DNA of 64,000 nucleotides from Cercis canadensis. Its lineage: Eukaryota; Streptophyta; Magnoliopsida; Fabales; Fabaceae. Shown in pieces: positions 41,661-51,606 of the stretch. Numbering within the stretch: the stretch's first letter is position 1; the number at the start of each line of letters is the position of its first letter. The stretch is taken from the NCBI GenBank assembly GCA_003255065.1, contig QAOA01003702.1, forward strand, positions 124,591 to 188,590, written 5' to 3'. The notes below the pieces were generated by a model, which saw only the letters and a program-made list of their open reading frames with translations, did not search any database and was not told the origin of the DNA. Both the position numbers and the translations under genes were made by a program.

Positions 41661-42919
41661 TTCACAGTATGTGGGAAAGTACTGTTTCCTAGTGGGTCTT
41701 TGAATCTGGCCCGGGACCCTGTTTCGGTTCGTCCCTCTATCTGACTCAGATATTTTTCTTTGGTTTCACTGTATCTGACCTGGGACCCTGTTTCGGTTCT
41801 TCCCTGTATCTGACTCGGATATTTTTCTTAGGTTCCGCTGTATCTGACCTGGGACCTTGTTTCGGTTCGTCCTTGTATCTGACTCGGATATCTTTCATTG
41901 GTTTCACTGTATCTGACCTGGGACCCTGTTTCGGTTCATCCCTATATTTAACTCGGATTTTTTTTTGGGTTTCACTGTATTTGGGAAGGGGTTGTTTCCT
42001 AGAGGGTCAATGTATCTGGCCCAGGATCCTGTTTCGAGTCGTCCCTGTATCTGACTCGGATATTTTTCATGTGTTTCACTGTACTTGGGAAGGGACTGTT
42101 TCCTGGTGGGTCATTGTATCTGGCCTGTGACCCTGTTTCGGTTCGTCCCTCTATCTGACTCAGATATTTTTGTTGGGTTTCTCTATAGTTGGGAAGGGAC
42201 TGTTTCGAGGTGGGTCAATGTATCTGGCCTATGACCCTGTTTCGGGTCGTCCCCGTATTGGGCTAGGAAATTTTTCTTTGGTTTCACTGTATCTGACCTA
42301 GGACCCTATTTCGGTTCGTCCTTGTATATTACTCGGATATTTTTCTTGGGTTTCACTGTATTTGACCTGGGACCCTGTTTCGAGTCATCCCTGTATCTGA
42401 CTCGGATATTTTTCATGGGTTTCACTGTACTTTGGAAGGGACTATTTCCTAGTGGGTCATTGTATCTGGCCCGTGACCCTGTTTCGGTTCGTCCCTCTAT
42501 CTGACTCAGATATTTTTCTTGGTTTTCTCTATAGTTGGGAAGGGACTGTTTCCCGGTAGGTCATTGTATCTGGCCTGTGACCCTGCTTTGGGTCGTTCCT
42601 GTATTGGGCTCGGAAATTTTTCTTTCATTTCACTGTATCTGACCTAGGACCCTATTACTGTTCGTCCTTGTAAATGACTCGGATATTTTTCTTTGGTTTC
42701 GCTGTGTCTGACCTGGGACCCTGTTTCGGGTCGTCCCTGTATCTGACTCGGATATTTTTCTTAGGTTCCGCTGTATCTGGACTGGGACCATGTTTCGAGT
42801 CGTCCCTGTATCTGACTCGGATATTTTGCATGGGTTTCACTGTACTTGGGATGGAACTTTTTCCTGGTGGGTCATTGTATCTGGCCCGAGACCCTTATTT
42901 GGTTTGTCCTTGCATCTGA
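41661..42919 (+). repeat. ~1.5-kb duplication, copy 2
   Basis: Second copy of 40,141-41,467, lacking one A-B unit. The units that follow (42,930-43,230) repeat part of the same pattern again with more divergence. Confidence 0.8.
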
Positions 42920-43984
42920 CTCAGATATTTTCCTTTGGTTTCACTGTATCAGACCTAGGACCCTATTTCGTTTCGTCCTTGTATATGACTCAGATATTCT
43001 TCTTTGGTTTCACTGTGTCTGACCTGGTACCCTGTTTCGGGTCGTCCCTGTATCTGACTCGGATATTTTTCTTAGGTTCCACTGTATCTGGACTGCGACC
43101 AAGTTTCGGGTCGTCCCTGTATCTGATTCGGATATGTTTCATGTGTTTCACTGTACTTGGGATGGAACTGTTTCCTGGTGGGTCATTGTATCTGGCCCGT
43201 GACCCTTATTCGGTTTTTCCTTATATCTGACTCCGATATTTTTCTTTGGTTTCACTGTATCTGACCTGGGACCCTGTTTCTGTTCGTCCCTATATCTAAC
43301 ACGGATATTTTTTTTGGGTTTCACTGTATTTGGGAAGGGTTGTTTCCTAGAGGGTCAATGTATCTGGCCCGAGAGCCTATTTCGGGTCGTCCCTGTATCT
43401 GACTTGGATAATTTTCTTGGGTTTCACTGTATCTGGGAAAGTACTGTTTCCTAGAGTGTCCTTGAATCTGGCCCGGGACCCTGTTTTGGTTCGTCCCTCT
43501 ATCTGACTCAGATATTTTTCTTTGGTTTCACTGTATCTGACCTGGGACCCTGTTTCGGTTCGTCCCTGTATCTGACTCGGATATTTTTCTTAGGTTCCAT
43601 TGTATCTGGACTGGGACCATGTTTCGGGTCGTCTTTGTATCTATCTCGGATATTTTTCATGGGTATCACTGTACTTGGGAAGGGACTATTTCCTGGTGGG
43701 TTATTGTATCTGGCCCGTGACCTTGTTTCGGTTCGTCCCTCTATCTGACTCGGATAATTTTCTTGGGTTTCACAGTATCTGGGAAGGTACTGTTTCCTGG
43801 TGGGTCTTTGCATATGCCCCGGGACCATGTTTCGATTCGTCCATCTAGCTGACTCAGATATTTTTCTTTGGTTTCGCTGTATCTGACCTGCGACCCTGTA
43901 TCGGTTCGTCCTTCTATCTGACTCGGATTTTTTTCTTTGGTTTCACTGTATCTGACCTGGGACCCTGTTTCGGTAAGTCCCTAT
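42920..43984 (+). repeat. HOR region before the 519-bp HOR
   Basis: Ordinary satellite. It begins with a further, more divergent repeat of the A-B, U4, C3 pattern seen at 42,650-42,919. Confidence 0.7.
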
Positions 43985-44503
43985 ATCTAACTCAGATATT
44001 TTTCTTGGGTTTCACTGTATTTGGGAAGGGGATGTTTCCTAGAGGGTCAATGTATCTGGCCTGGGACCCTGTTTCGAGTCGTCCCTGTATCAGACTCGGA
44101 TATTTTTCTCAGGTTCCACTGTATCTGGAGTGGGACAATGTTTCTGGTCGTCTTTATATCTGACTTGAATATTTTTCGTGGGTATCACTGTACTTGGGAA
44201 GGGACTGTTTCCTGGTGGGTCATTGTATCTGGCCTGTGACCCTGTTTCGGTTCGTCCCTCTATCTGACTCAGATATTTTTCTTGGGTTTCTTTATAGTTG
44301 GGAAGACTCTGTTTCCCGGTGGGTCATTGTATCAGGCCTGTGACCCTGTTTCGTGTTGTCCCTGTCCTGGGCACGAAAATTTTTCTTTGGTTTCACTGTA
44401 TCTGACCTAGAACCCTATTTCGGTTCGTTCTTGCATAAGACTCCGATATTTTTCTTTGGTTTCACTGTATCTGACCTGGGACCCTGTTTCGGTTCGTCCT
44501 TAT
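43985..44503 (+). repeat. 519-bp HOR variant lacking units U2 and U3
   Basis: Order is U1-U4-U5-U6-U7-U8: three A-C-B plus three A-B units, which is 519 bp. U1 is followed directly by the U4 A with aggttccact. U7 has the gggcacgaaaattt variant. The same order starts again at 44,504 and recurs near 45,957, 46,474 and 46,993. It looks like a canonical HOR that lost 173 bp and then spread locally. Confidence 0.8.
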
Positions 44504-45480
44504 ATCTAAATCAGATATTTTTCTTGGGTTTCACTGTATTTGGGAAGGGGATGTTTCCTAGAGGGTCAATGTATCTGGCCCGGGACCCTGTTTCAAGTCG
44601 TCCCTGTATCTGACTCGGATATTTTTCTTAGGTTCCACTGTATCTGGACTGGGACCATGTTTCGGGTCGTCTTTGTATCTGACTCGGATATTTTTCATGG
44701 GTATCACTGTACTTGGAAAGGGACTGTTTCCTGGTGGGTCATTGTATCTGGCCCGTGACCCAGTTTCGGTTCGTCCCTCTATCTGACTCAGATAATTTTT
44801 TTGGGTTTCTCTATAGTTGGGATGGGACTGTTTCCCGGTGGGTCATTGTATCAGGCCTGTGACCCTGTTTCGGGTTGTCCCTGTCTTGGGCTCGAAAATT
44901 TTTCTTTGGTTTCACTGTATCTGACCTAGGACCGTATTTCGGTTCGTTCTTGTATATGGCTCGGATATTTTTCTTTGGTTTCACTGTGTCTGACCTGGGA
45001 CCTTGTTTCGGGTCGTCCCTGTATCTGATTCGGATATTTTTCTTAGGTTCTACTGTATCTTGACTGGGACCATGTTTCGGGTCGTCCCTGTATCTGACTC
45101 CGATATTTTTCATGGGTTTCACTATACTTGGGATGGAACTGTTTCCTGGTGGGTCATTGTATCTGGCCCGTGACTCTTATTCGGTTTGTCCTTGTATCTG
45201 ACTTGGATATTTTTCTTTGGTTTCACTGTATCTGACCTGGGACACTGTTTCGTTCCGTCCCTATATCTAACTCAGATATTTTTTTTGGGTTTCACTGTAT
45301 TTGGGAAGGGGTTGTTTCCTAGAGGGTCAATGTATCTGGCGCGGGACCCTATTTCGAGTCGTCCCTGTATCTGACTTGGATAATTTTCTTAGGTTTCACA
45401 GTATCTGGGAAAGTACTGTTTCCTAGTAGGTCCTTAAATCTGGCCTGGGACCCTTTTTTGGTTCGTCCCTCTATCTGACT
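43985..45480 (+). repeat. 2,489-bp-offset duplication, copy 1
   Basis: This matches 46,474-47,969 at a constant offset of 2,489 over about 1.5 kb. Rare shared features are U1 with ggggatgtttcc, U4 with gggacaatgtttctgg, C4 with ttatagt, and U7 with gggcacg or gggctcg followed by aaaattt. Confidence 0.8.
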
Positions 45481-46473
45481 CAGATATTTTTCTTTGGTTT
45501 CACTGTATCTGACCTGGGACCCTGTTTCGGTTCGTCCTTGTATCTGACTCGGATATTTTTCTTAGGTTCCATTGTATTTGGACTAGGACCATGTTTCGGG
45601 TCGTCTTTGTATCTGTCTCGGATATTTTTCATGGGTATCACTGTACTTGGGAAGGGACTGTTTCCTGGTGGGTCATTGTATCTGGCCAGTGACCCTGTTT
45701 CGGTTCGTCCCTCTATCTGACTCAGATATTTTTCTTGGGTTTCTCTGTAGTTGGGAGGGGACTGTTTCCCGGTGGGCCATTGTATCTGGCCTGTGACCCT
45801 GTTTCGGGTCGTCCCTGTATCTGGCTCGGATATTTTTCTTGGTTTCACTATATCTGACCGGGGACCCTGTTTCGGTTCGTCCTTGTATATGACTCGGATA
45901 TTTTTCTTTAGTCTCACTGTATCTGACCTGCGACCCTGTTTCGGTTCGTCCTTATATCTAACTCAGATATTTTTCTTGGGTTTCACTGTATTTGGGAAGG
46001 GGATGTTTCCTAGAGGGTCAATGTATCTGGCCTGGAACCCCGTTTCGAGTCGTCCCTGTATCAGACTCGGATATTTTTCTTAGGTTCCACTGTATTTGGA
46101 CTGGGACAATGTTTCGGGTCGTCTTTGTATCTGACTCAGATATTTTTCATGGGTATCACTGTACTTGGGAAAGGACTGTTTCCTGGTGGGTCATTGTATC
46201 TGGCCCGTGGCCCTGTTTCGGTTCGTCCCTCTATCTGACTCAGATATTTTTCTTGGGTTTCTCTGTAGTTGGGAAGGGACTGTTTCCCGGGGGGCCATTG
46301 TATATGGCCTGTGACCCTGTTTCGGGTCGTCCCTGTATCTAGCTCAGATATTTTTCTTGGTTTCACTGTATCTGACCTGGGAACCTGTTTCGGTTCGTCC
46401 TTGTATATGACTCGGATATTCTTCTTTAGTTTCACTGTATCTGACCTGGGACCCTGTTTCGGTTCGTCCTTAT
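45481..46473 (+). repeat. 519-bp HOR copies between the 2,489-bp partners
   Basis: Tandem units at ~518 bp offset: 45,751-46,083 matches 46,269-46,601, and 45,992-46,342 matches the start of the next copy at 46,510. All are U1-U4-U5-U6-based HORs. Confidence 0.75.
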
Positions 46474-47969
46474 ATCTAACTCAGATAGTTTTCTTGGGTT
46501 TCACTGTATTTGGGAAGGGGATGTTTCCTAGAGGGTCAATGTATCTGGCCTGGGACCCTGTTTCGAGTCGTCCCTGTATCAGACTCGAATATTTTTCTTA
46601 GGTTCCACTGTATCTGGACTGGGACAATGTTTCTGGTCGTCTTTGTATCTGACTCGAATATTTTTCATGGGTATCACTGTACTTGGGAAGGGACTATTTC
46701 CTGGTGGGTCGTTGTATCTGGTCTGTGACCCTGTTTCGGTTCGTCCCTCTATCTGACTCAGATATTTTTCTTGGGTTTCTTTATAGTGTGGAAGGGACTG
46801 TTTCACGGTGGGTCATTGTCTCAGGCCTGTGACCCTGTTTCGTGTTGTCCCTGTCTTGGGCTCGAAAATTTTTCTTTCGTTTCACTGTATCTGACCTAGA
46901 ACCCTATTTCGGTTCGTTCTTGCATATGACTCCGATATTTTTCTTTGGTTTCACTGTATCTGACCTGGGACCCTGTTTCGGTTCGTCCTTATATCTAACT
47001 CAGATATTTTTCTTGGGTTTCACTGTATTTGGGAGGGGTATGTTTCCTAGAGGGTCAATGTATCTGGCCTGGGACTCTGTTTCGGTTCGTCCCTGTATCA
47101 GACTCGGATATTTTTATTAGGTTCCACTGTATCTGGACTGGGACAATGTTTCGGCTCGTCTTTGTATCTGACTCGGATATTTTTCATGGGTATCACTGTA
47201 CTTGGGAAGGGACTGTTTCCTGGTGGGTCATTGTATCTGGCCCGTGACCCTGTTTCGGTTCGTCCCTCTATCTGACTCAGATATTTTTCTTGGGTTTCTC
47301 TATAGTTAATAAGGGACTGTTTCCCGGTGGGTCATTGTATCAGGCCTGTGACCCTGTTTCGGGTCGTCCCTGTACTGGGCCCGAAAAGTTTTCTTTGGTT
47401 TCACTGTATCTGACCTAGGACCCTAATTTGGTTCATCCTTGTATATGACTCGGATATTTTTCTTTGGTTTCACTGTGTTTGACCTGGGACCTTGTTTCGG
47501 GTCGTCCTTGTATCTGATTCGGATATTTTTCTTAGGTTCCACTGTATATGGACTGGGACCATGTTTCGGGTCGTCCCTGTATCTGACTCGAATATTTTTC
47601 ATGCGTTTCACTGTACTTGAGATGGAACTGTTTCCTGGTGGGTCATTGTATCTGGCCCGTGACCCTGTTTCGGTTTGTCCTTGTATCTGACTCGGATATT
47701 TTTCTTTGGTTTCACTATATCTGAACTGGGACCCTGTTTCGGTTCGTCCCTATATCTAACTCAGATATTTTTTTTGGGTTTCACTGTATTTGGGAAGGGG
47801 TTGTTTCCTAGAGTGTCAATGTATCTGGCCCGGGACCCTATTTCGAGTCGTCCCTGTATCTGACTTGGATAATTTTCTTGGGTTTCACTGTATATGGGAA
47901 AGTACTGTTTCCTAGTGGGTCCTTGAATCTGGCCCGGGACCCTGTTTCTGGTAGTCCTTCTATCTAACT
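46474..47969 (+). repeat. 2,489-bp-offset duplication, copy 2
   Basis: Second copy of 43,985-45,480. It also contains the 518/519-bp repeat internally (46,510 to 47,029). Confidence 0.8.
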
Positions 47970-50448
47970 CAGATATTTTTCTTTGGTTTCACTGTATCTG
48001 ACCTGGGACCCTGTTTCGATTCGTCCCTCTATCTGACTCGGTTATTTTTCTTAGGTTCCACTGTATCTGACCTGGGACCCTGTTTCGGTTCGTCCTTGTA
48101 TCTGACTCGGATATTTTTCTTTGGTTTCACTGTATCTGACCTGGGACCCTGTTTCGGTTCGTCCCTATATTTAACTCGGATATTTTTTTTGGGTTTCACT
48201 GTATTTAGGAAGGGGTTGTTTCCTAGAGGGTAAATGTATCTGGCCCGGGATCCTGTTTCGAGTCGTCCCTGTATCTGACTCGGTTAATTTTCTTTGGTAT
48301 CACTAAACTTGGGAAGGGACTGTTTCCTGGTAGGTCATTGTATCTGGCCCGTGACCCTGTTTCGGTTCGTCCCTCTATCTGACTCAGATATTTTTCTTGG
48401 GATTCTCTGAGTTGGGAAGGGACTGTTTCCCGGTGGGTCATTGTATCTGGCCTGTGACCCTGTTTCGGGTCGTCCCTGTATCTGGCTCGGATTTTTTTCT
48501 TTGTTTCACTGTATCTGACCTGGGACCCTGTTTCGGTTCGTCCTTGTATCTGATTCTGATATTTTTCTTTAGTTTCACTGTATCTGACCTGGGACCCTAT
48601 TTCGGTTCGTCCTTATATCTAACTCATATATTTTTCTTGGGTTTTACAGTATTTGGGAAGGGGATGTTTCCTTGAGGGACAATGTATTTGGCCCGGCACC
48701 CTATTTCGAGTTGTCCCTGTATCTGGCTTGGATAATTTTCTTGGGTTTCACTGTATCTGGGAAAGTACTGTTTCCTAGTGGGTCCTTGAATCTGGCCCGG
48801 GACCCTGTTTCGGTTTGTCCTTGTATCTCATTCGGATATTTTTCTTTAGTTTCACTGTATCTGACCTGGGACCCTGTTTTGGTTCGTCCTTATATCTAAC
48901 TCATATATTTTTCTTTGGTTTTACAGTATTTGGGAAGGGGATGTTTCCTAGAGGGTCAATGTATCTGGCCCGGGACCCTGTTTCGTATTGTCCCTGTATC
49001 TGACTCGGATATTTTTCTTAGGTTCCACTGTATCTGGACTGGGACCATGTTTCGGGTCGTCTTTGTATCTGACTCGGATATTTTTCATGGGTATCACTGT
49101 ACTTGGGAAGGGACTGTTTTCTGGTGGGTCATTGTATCTGGCCCGTGACCCTGTTTCGGTTCGTCCCTCTATTTGACTCAGATATTTTTCTTGGGTTTCA
49201 CTATAGTTGGGAAGGGACTGTTTCCCGGTGGGTCATTGTATCGGGCCTGTGACCCTGTTTCGGGTCGTCCTTGTATTGGCCTCGGATATTTTTCTTAGGT
49301 TCTACTGTATCTGGATTGGGACCATGTTTCAGGTCGTCTTTGTATCTGACTCGGATATTTTTCATCGGTATCACTGTACTTGGGAATGGACTGTTTCCTG
49401 GTGGGTCATTGTATCTGGCCCGTGACCCTGTTTCGGGTCATCCCTGTATCTGACTCGGATATTTTTCATGGGTTTCACTGTACTTGGGATGCAACTGTTT
49501 CCTAGTGGGTCATTGTATCTGGCCTGGGACCATGTTTCGGGTCGTCCCTGTATCTGACTCGGATATTTTTCATGGGTTTCACTATACTTGGGATGGAACT
49601 GTTTCCTTGCGGGTCATTGTATCTTGCACGTGACCCTTATTCGGTTTATCCTTGTATCTGACTCGGATATTTTTCTTTGGTTTCACTGTATCTGGACTGG
49701 GACCATGTTTCGGGTCGTCTTTGTATCTGACTCGGATATTTTGCATGGGTATCACTGTACTTGGGAAGGGACTGTTTCCTGGTGGGTCATTGTATCTGGC
49801 CCGTGACCATGTTTCGGTTCGTCCCTCTATCTGACTCAGATATTTTTCTTGGGTTTCTTTGTAGTTGGGAAGGGACTGTTTCCCGGCGGGCCATTGTGTC
49901 TGGCCTGTGACCCAATTTCGGGTCGTCCCTGTATCTGGCTCGAATATTTTTCTTGGTTTCACTGTATCTGACCTGGGACCCTGTTTCGGTTCGTCCTAGT
50001 TTCTGACTCGGATATTTTTCTTTGGTTTCACTGTATCTGACCTGGGACGTTGTTTCGGTTCCTCCCTATATCTAACTCGGATATTTTTTTTGGGTTTCAC
50101 TGTATTTGGGAAGGGGTTGTTTCCTAGAGGGTCAATGTATTTGGCCCGGGACCTTGTTTCGAGTCGTCCCTGTATCTGACTCAGATATTTTTCATGGGTT
50201 TCACTGTACTTGGGAAGGGACTGTTTCCTGGTGGGTCAATGCATCTGGCCTATGACCGTGTTTCGATCCGTCCTTGTATCTCTCCCGTATATATTTCTTG
50301 GGTTTCTCTGTAGTTGGGAAGGGACTATTTCCCGGTGGGTCATTGTATCTGGCCTGTGACCCTGTTTCGGGTCGTCCCTGTATCTGGCTCGGATATTTTT
50401 CTTTGGTTTCACTGTATCTGACTTGGGACCCTGTTTCGGTTCGTCCTT

Positions 50449-50482
50449 GTATCTGACTCAGATATTTTTCTTTGGTTTCACT
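50449..50482 (+). repeat. Subunit A, example copy (34 bp)
   Basis: A clear A subunit. It starts gtatctgactcag, continues into the T-rich core atatttttctttgg and ends tttcact. Its start heptamer is shared with B and C. Variants elsewhere differ mainly at actcgg/actcag/acttgg and in the ten bases before the end: tttggtttcact, ttgggtttcact, ttaggttccact, catgggtttcact, or ttgggtttctct. Confidence 0.9.
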
Positions 50483-50517
50483 GTATCTGACCTGGGATCC
50501 TATTTCGGTTCGTCCCT
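50483..50517 (+). repeat. Subunit B, example copy (35 bp)
   Basis: A clear B subunit. It starts gtatctgacctggga, passes through a tatttcggtt block (usually tgtttcggtt) and ends cgtccct. With the preceding A it makes one 69-bp A-B unit (50,449-50,517). B is the most constant subunit and follows every A or C. Its three CpG-containing positions are the commonest variable sites. Confidence 0.9.
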
Positions 50518-50916
50518 TTATCTCACTCGTATATTTTTCTTAGGTTCCATTGTATCTGGAATGGGACCATGTTTCGGGTTGTCCCTGTTTTTCATGGGTT
50601 TCACTGTAGTTGGGAAGGAACTGTTTCCTGGTGGGTCATTGTATCTGGCCCGTGACTCTGTTTCGGTTCGTCCATTTATCTGATTCAGATATTTTTCTTG
50701 GGTTTCTCTGTAGTTGGGAAGGGACTGTTTCCCGCTGGGTCATTGTATCTGGCCTGGGACCCTGTTTCGGGTCGTCCTTGCATCTGGCTGGATTTTGTTA
50801 TTTGGTTTCACTGTATCTGACCTAGGACCCTGTTTCGGTTCGTCTTTGTATCTGACTCGGATATTTTTCCTTGGTTTCACTGTATTTGACCTGGGACCCT
50901 GTTTCGGTTCGTCTCT

Positions 50917-51020
50917 ATATCTAACTCGGATATTTTTCTTGGGTTTCACTGTATTTGGGAAGGGGTTGTTTCCTAGAGGGACAATGTATCTGGCCCGGGA
51001 CCCTGTTTCGAGTCGTCCCT
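50917..51020 (+). repeat. HOR unit U1 (A-C1-B, 104 bp)
   Basis: A with atatctaactcgg, then C1 with tttcctagaggg, then B ending cgagtcgtccct. The gag variant in B and the ctagaggg in C1 mark this unit throughout the window. In many copies the C1 core is ggggttttttcc or ggggatgtttcc instead of ggggttgtttcc. Confidence 0.85.
50951..50985 (+). repeat. Subunit C, example copy (35 bp)
   Basis: A clear C subunit of the C1 kind: gtatttgggaagggg, then ttgtttcctagaggg, ending acaat. It sits between an A (50,917-50,950) and a B (50,986-51,020), making a 104-bp A-C-B unit. C has four recurrent flavours: C1 (ctagagggtcaat), C2 (gtatctgggaaggtactg), C3 (gtacttgggaagggactg) and C4 (gtagttgggaaggg then tttcccg). 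Confidence 0.9.
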
Positions 51021-51123
51021 GTCTCTGACCTGATAATTTTCATGGGTTTTACTGTATCTGGGAAGGTATTGTTTCCTAGTGGGTCATTGAATCTGGACTG
51101 GTACCCTGTTTCGGTTCGTCCCT
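51021..51123 (+). repeat. HOR unit U2 (A2-C2-B3, 103 bp)
   Basis: The A subunit has the diagnostic gataattttc instead of gatatttttc. C2 reads gtatctgggaaggta, and B starts gaatctgg rather than gtatctgg. This gaatctgg start follows C2 nearly everywhere, so the B flavour is tied to its neighbour. The A here is one base short. Confidence 0.85.
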
Positions 51124-51192
51124 CTATCTGACTCAGATATTTTTCTTTGGTTTCACTGTATCTAACCTGGGACCCTGTTTCGGTTCGTCCCT
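51124..51192 (+). repeat. HOR unit U3 (A-B, 69 bp)
   Basis: A starts ctatctgactcag and ends tttggtttcact, followed by a standard B with cctgggaccctg. This is the unit type most often multiplied or lost between related HOR copies. Confidence 0.85.
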
Positions 51193-51261
51193 GTATCTGA
51201 CTCGGATATTTTTTTGAGGTTCCACTGTATCTGGACTGGGACCATGTTTCGGGTCGTCTTT
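51193..51261 (+). repeat. HOR unit U4 (A5-B6, 69 bp)
   Basis: The A subunit ends in gaggttccact (usually taggttccact). B6 carries ctggactgggaccatg, with catg replacing the usual cctg, and then gggtcgt. These marks recur wherever U4 appears. Confidence 0.85.
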
Positions 51262-51365
51262 GTATCTGAGTCGGATATTTTTCATGGGTATCACTGTACT
51301 TAGGAAGGGACTATTTCCTGTTGGATCATTGTATCTGGCCCGTGACCCTGTTTCGGTTCGTCCCT
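51262..51365 (+). repeat. HOR unit U5 (A3-C3-B4, 104 bp)
   Basis: The A subunit has tttttcatgggt, C3 begins gtactt, and B4 reads ggcccgtgaccctg. U5 almost always follows U4. Confidence 0.85.
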
Positions 51366-51469
51366 CTATCTGACTCAGATATTTTTCTTGGGTTTCTCTG
51401 TAGTTGGGAAGGGACTGTTTCCCGGTGGGCCATTGTATCTGGCCTGTGACTCTGTTTCGGGTCGTCCCT
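51366..51469 (+). repeat. HOR unit U6 (A4-C4-B5, 104 bp)
   Basis: The A subunit ends gggtttctct rather than tttcact. C4 starts gtagttggg and contains tttcccggtggg. B5 reads ggcctgtgac and then tttcgggtcgt. Confidence 0.85.
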
Positions 51470-51606
51470 GTATCTGGCTCGGATATTTTTCTTGGTTTCA
51501 CTGTATATGACCTGGGACCCTGTTTCGGTTCGTCCTTGTATCTGACTCGAATATATTTCTTTGGTTTCACTGTATCTGACCAGGGACCCTGTTTCGGTTC
51601 GTCCTT
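51470..51606 (+). repeat. HOR units U7 and U8 (two A-B units, 68 + 69 bp)
   Basis: Two consecutive A-B units close the HOR (51,470-51,537 and 51,538-51,606). The A of U7 starts gtatctggctcgg and is one base short here. In the 44-47-kb region U7 instead begins with a gggctcgaaaattt-type variant. The number of A-B units in this slot varies from HOR to HOR. Confidence 0.8.

Larger units (their letters stand above)
50917..51606 (+). repeat. Canonical higher-order repeat, 690 bp, 20 subunits
   Basis: Parsed base by base, this stretch is ACB-ACB-AB-AB-ACB-ACB-AB-AB. Four 104-bp and four 69-bp units would give 692 bp; two A subunits (51,021-51,053 and 51,470-51,502) are each one base short, giving 690. 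The next HOR starts at 51,607 with the same A-C1-B order. The same succession of flavours recurs across the window, often with units missing or extra. This is the best reference copy for describing the array. Confidence 0.85.
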
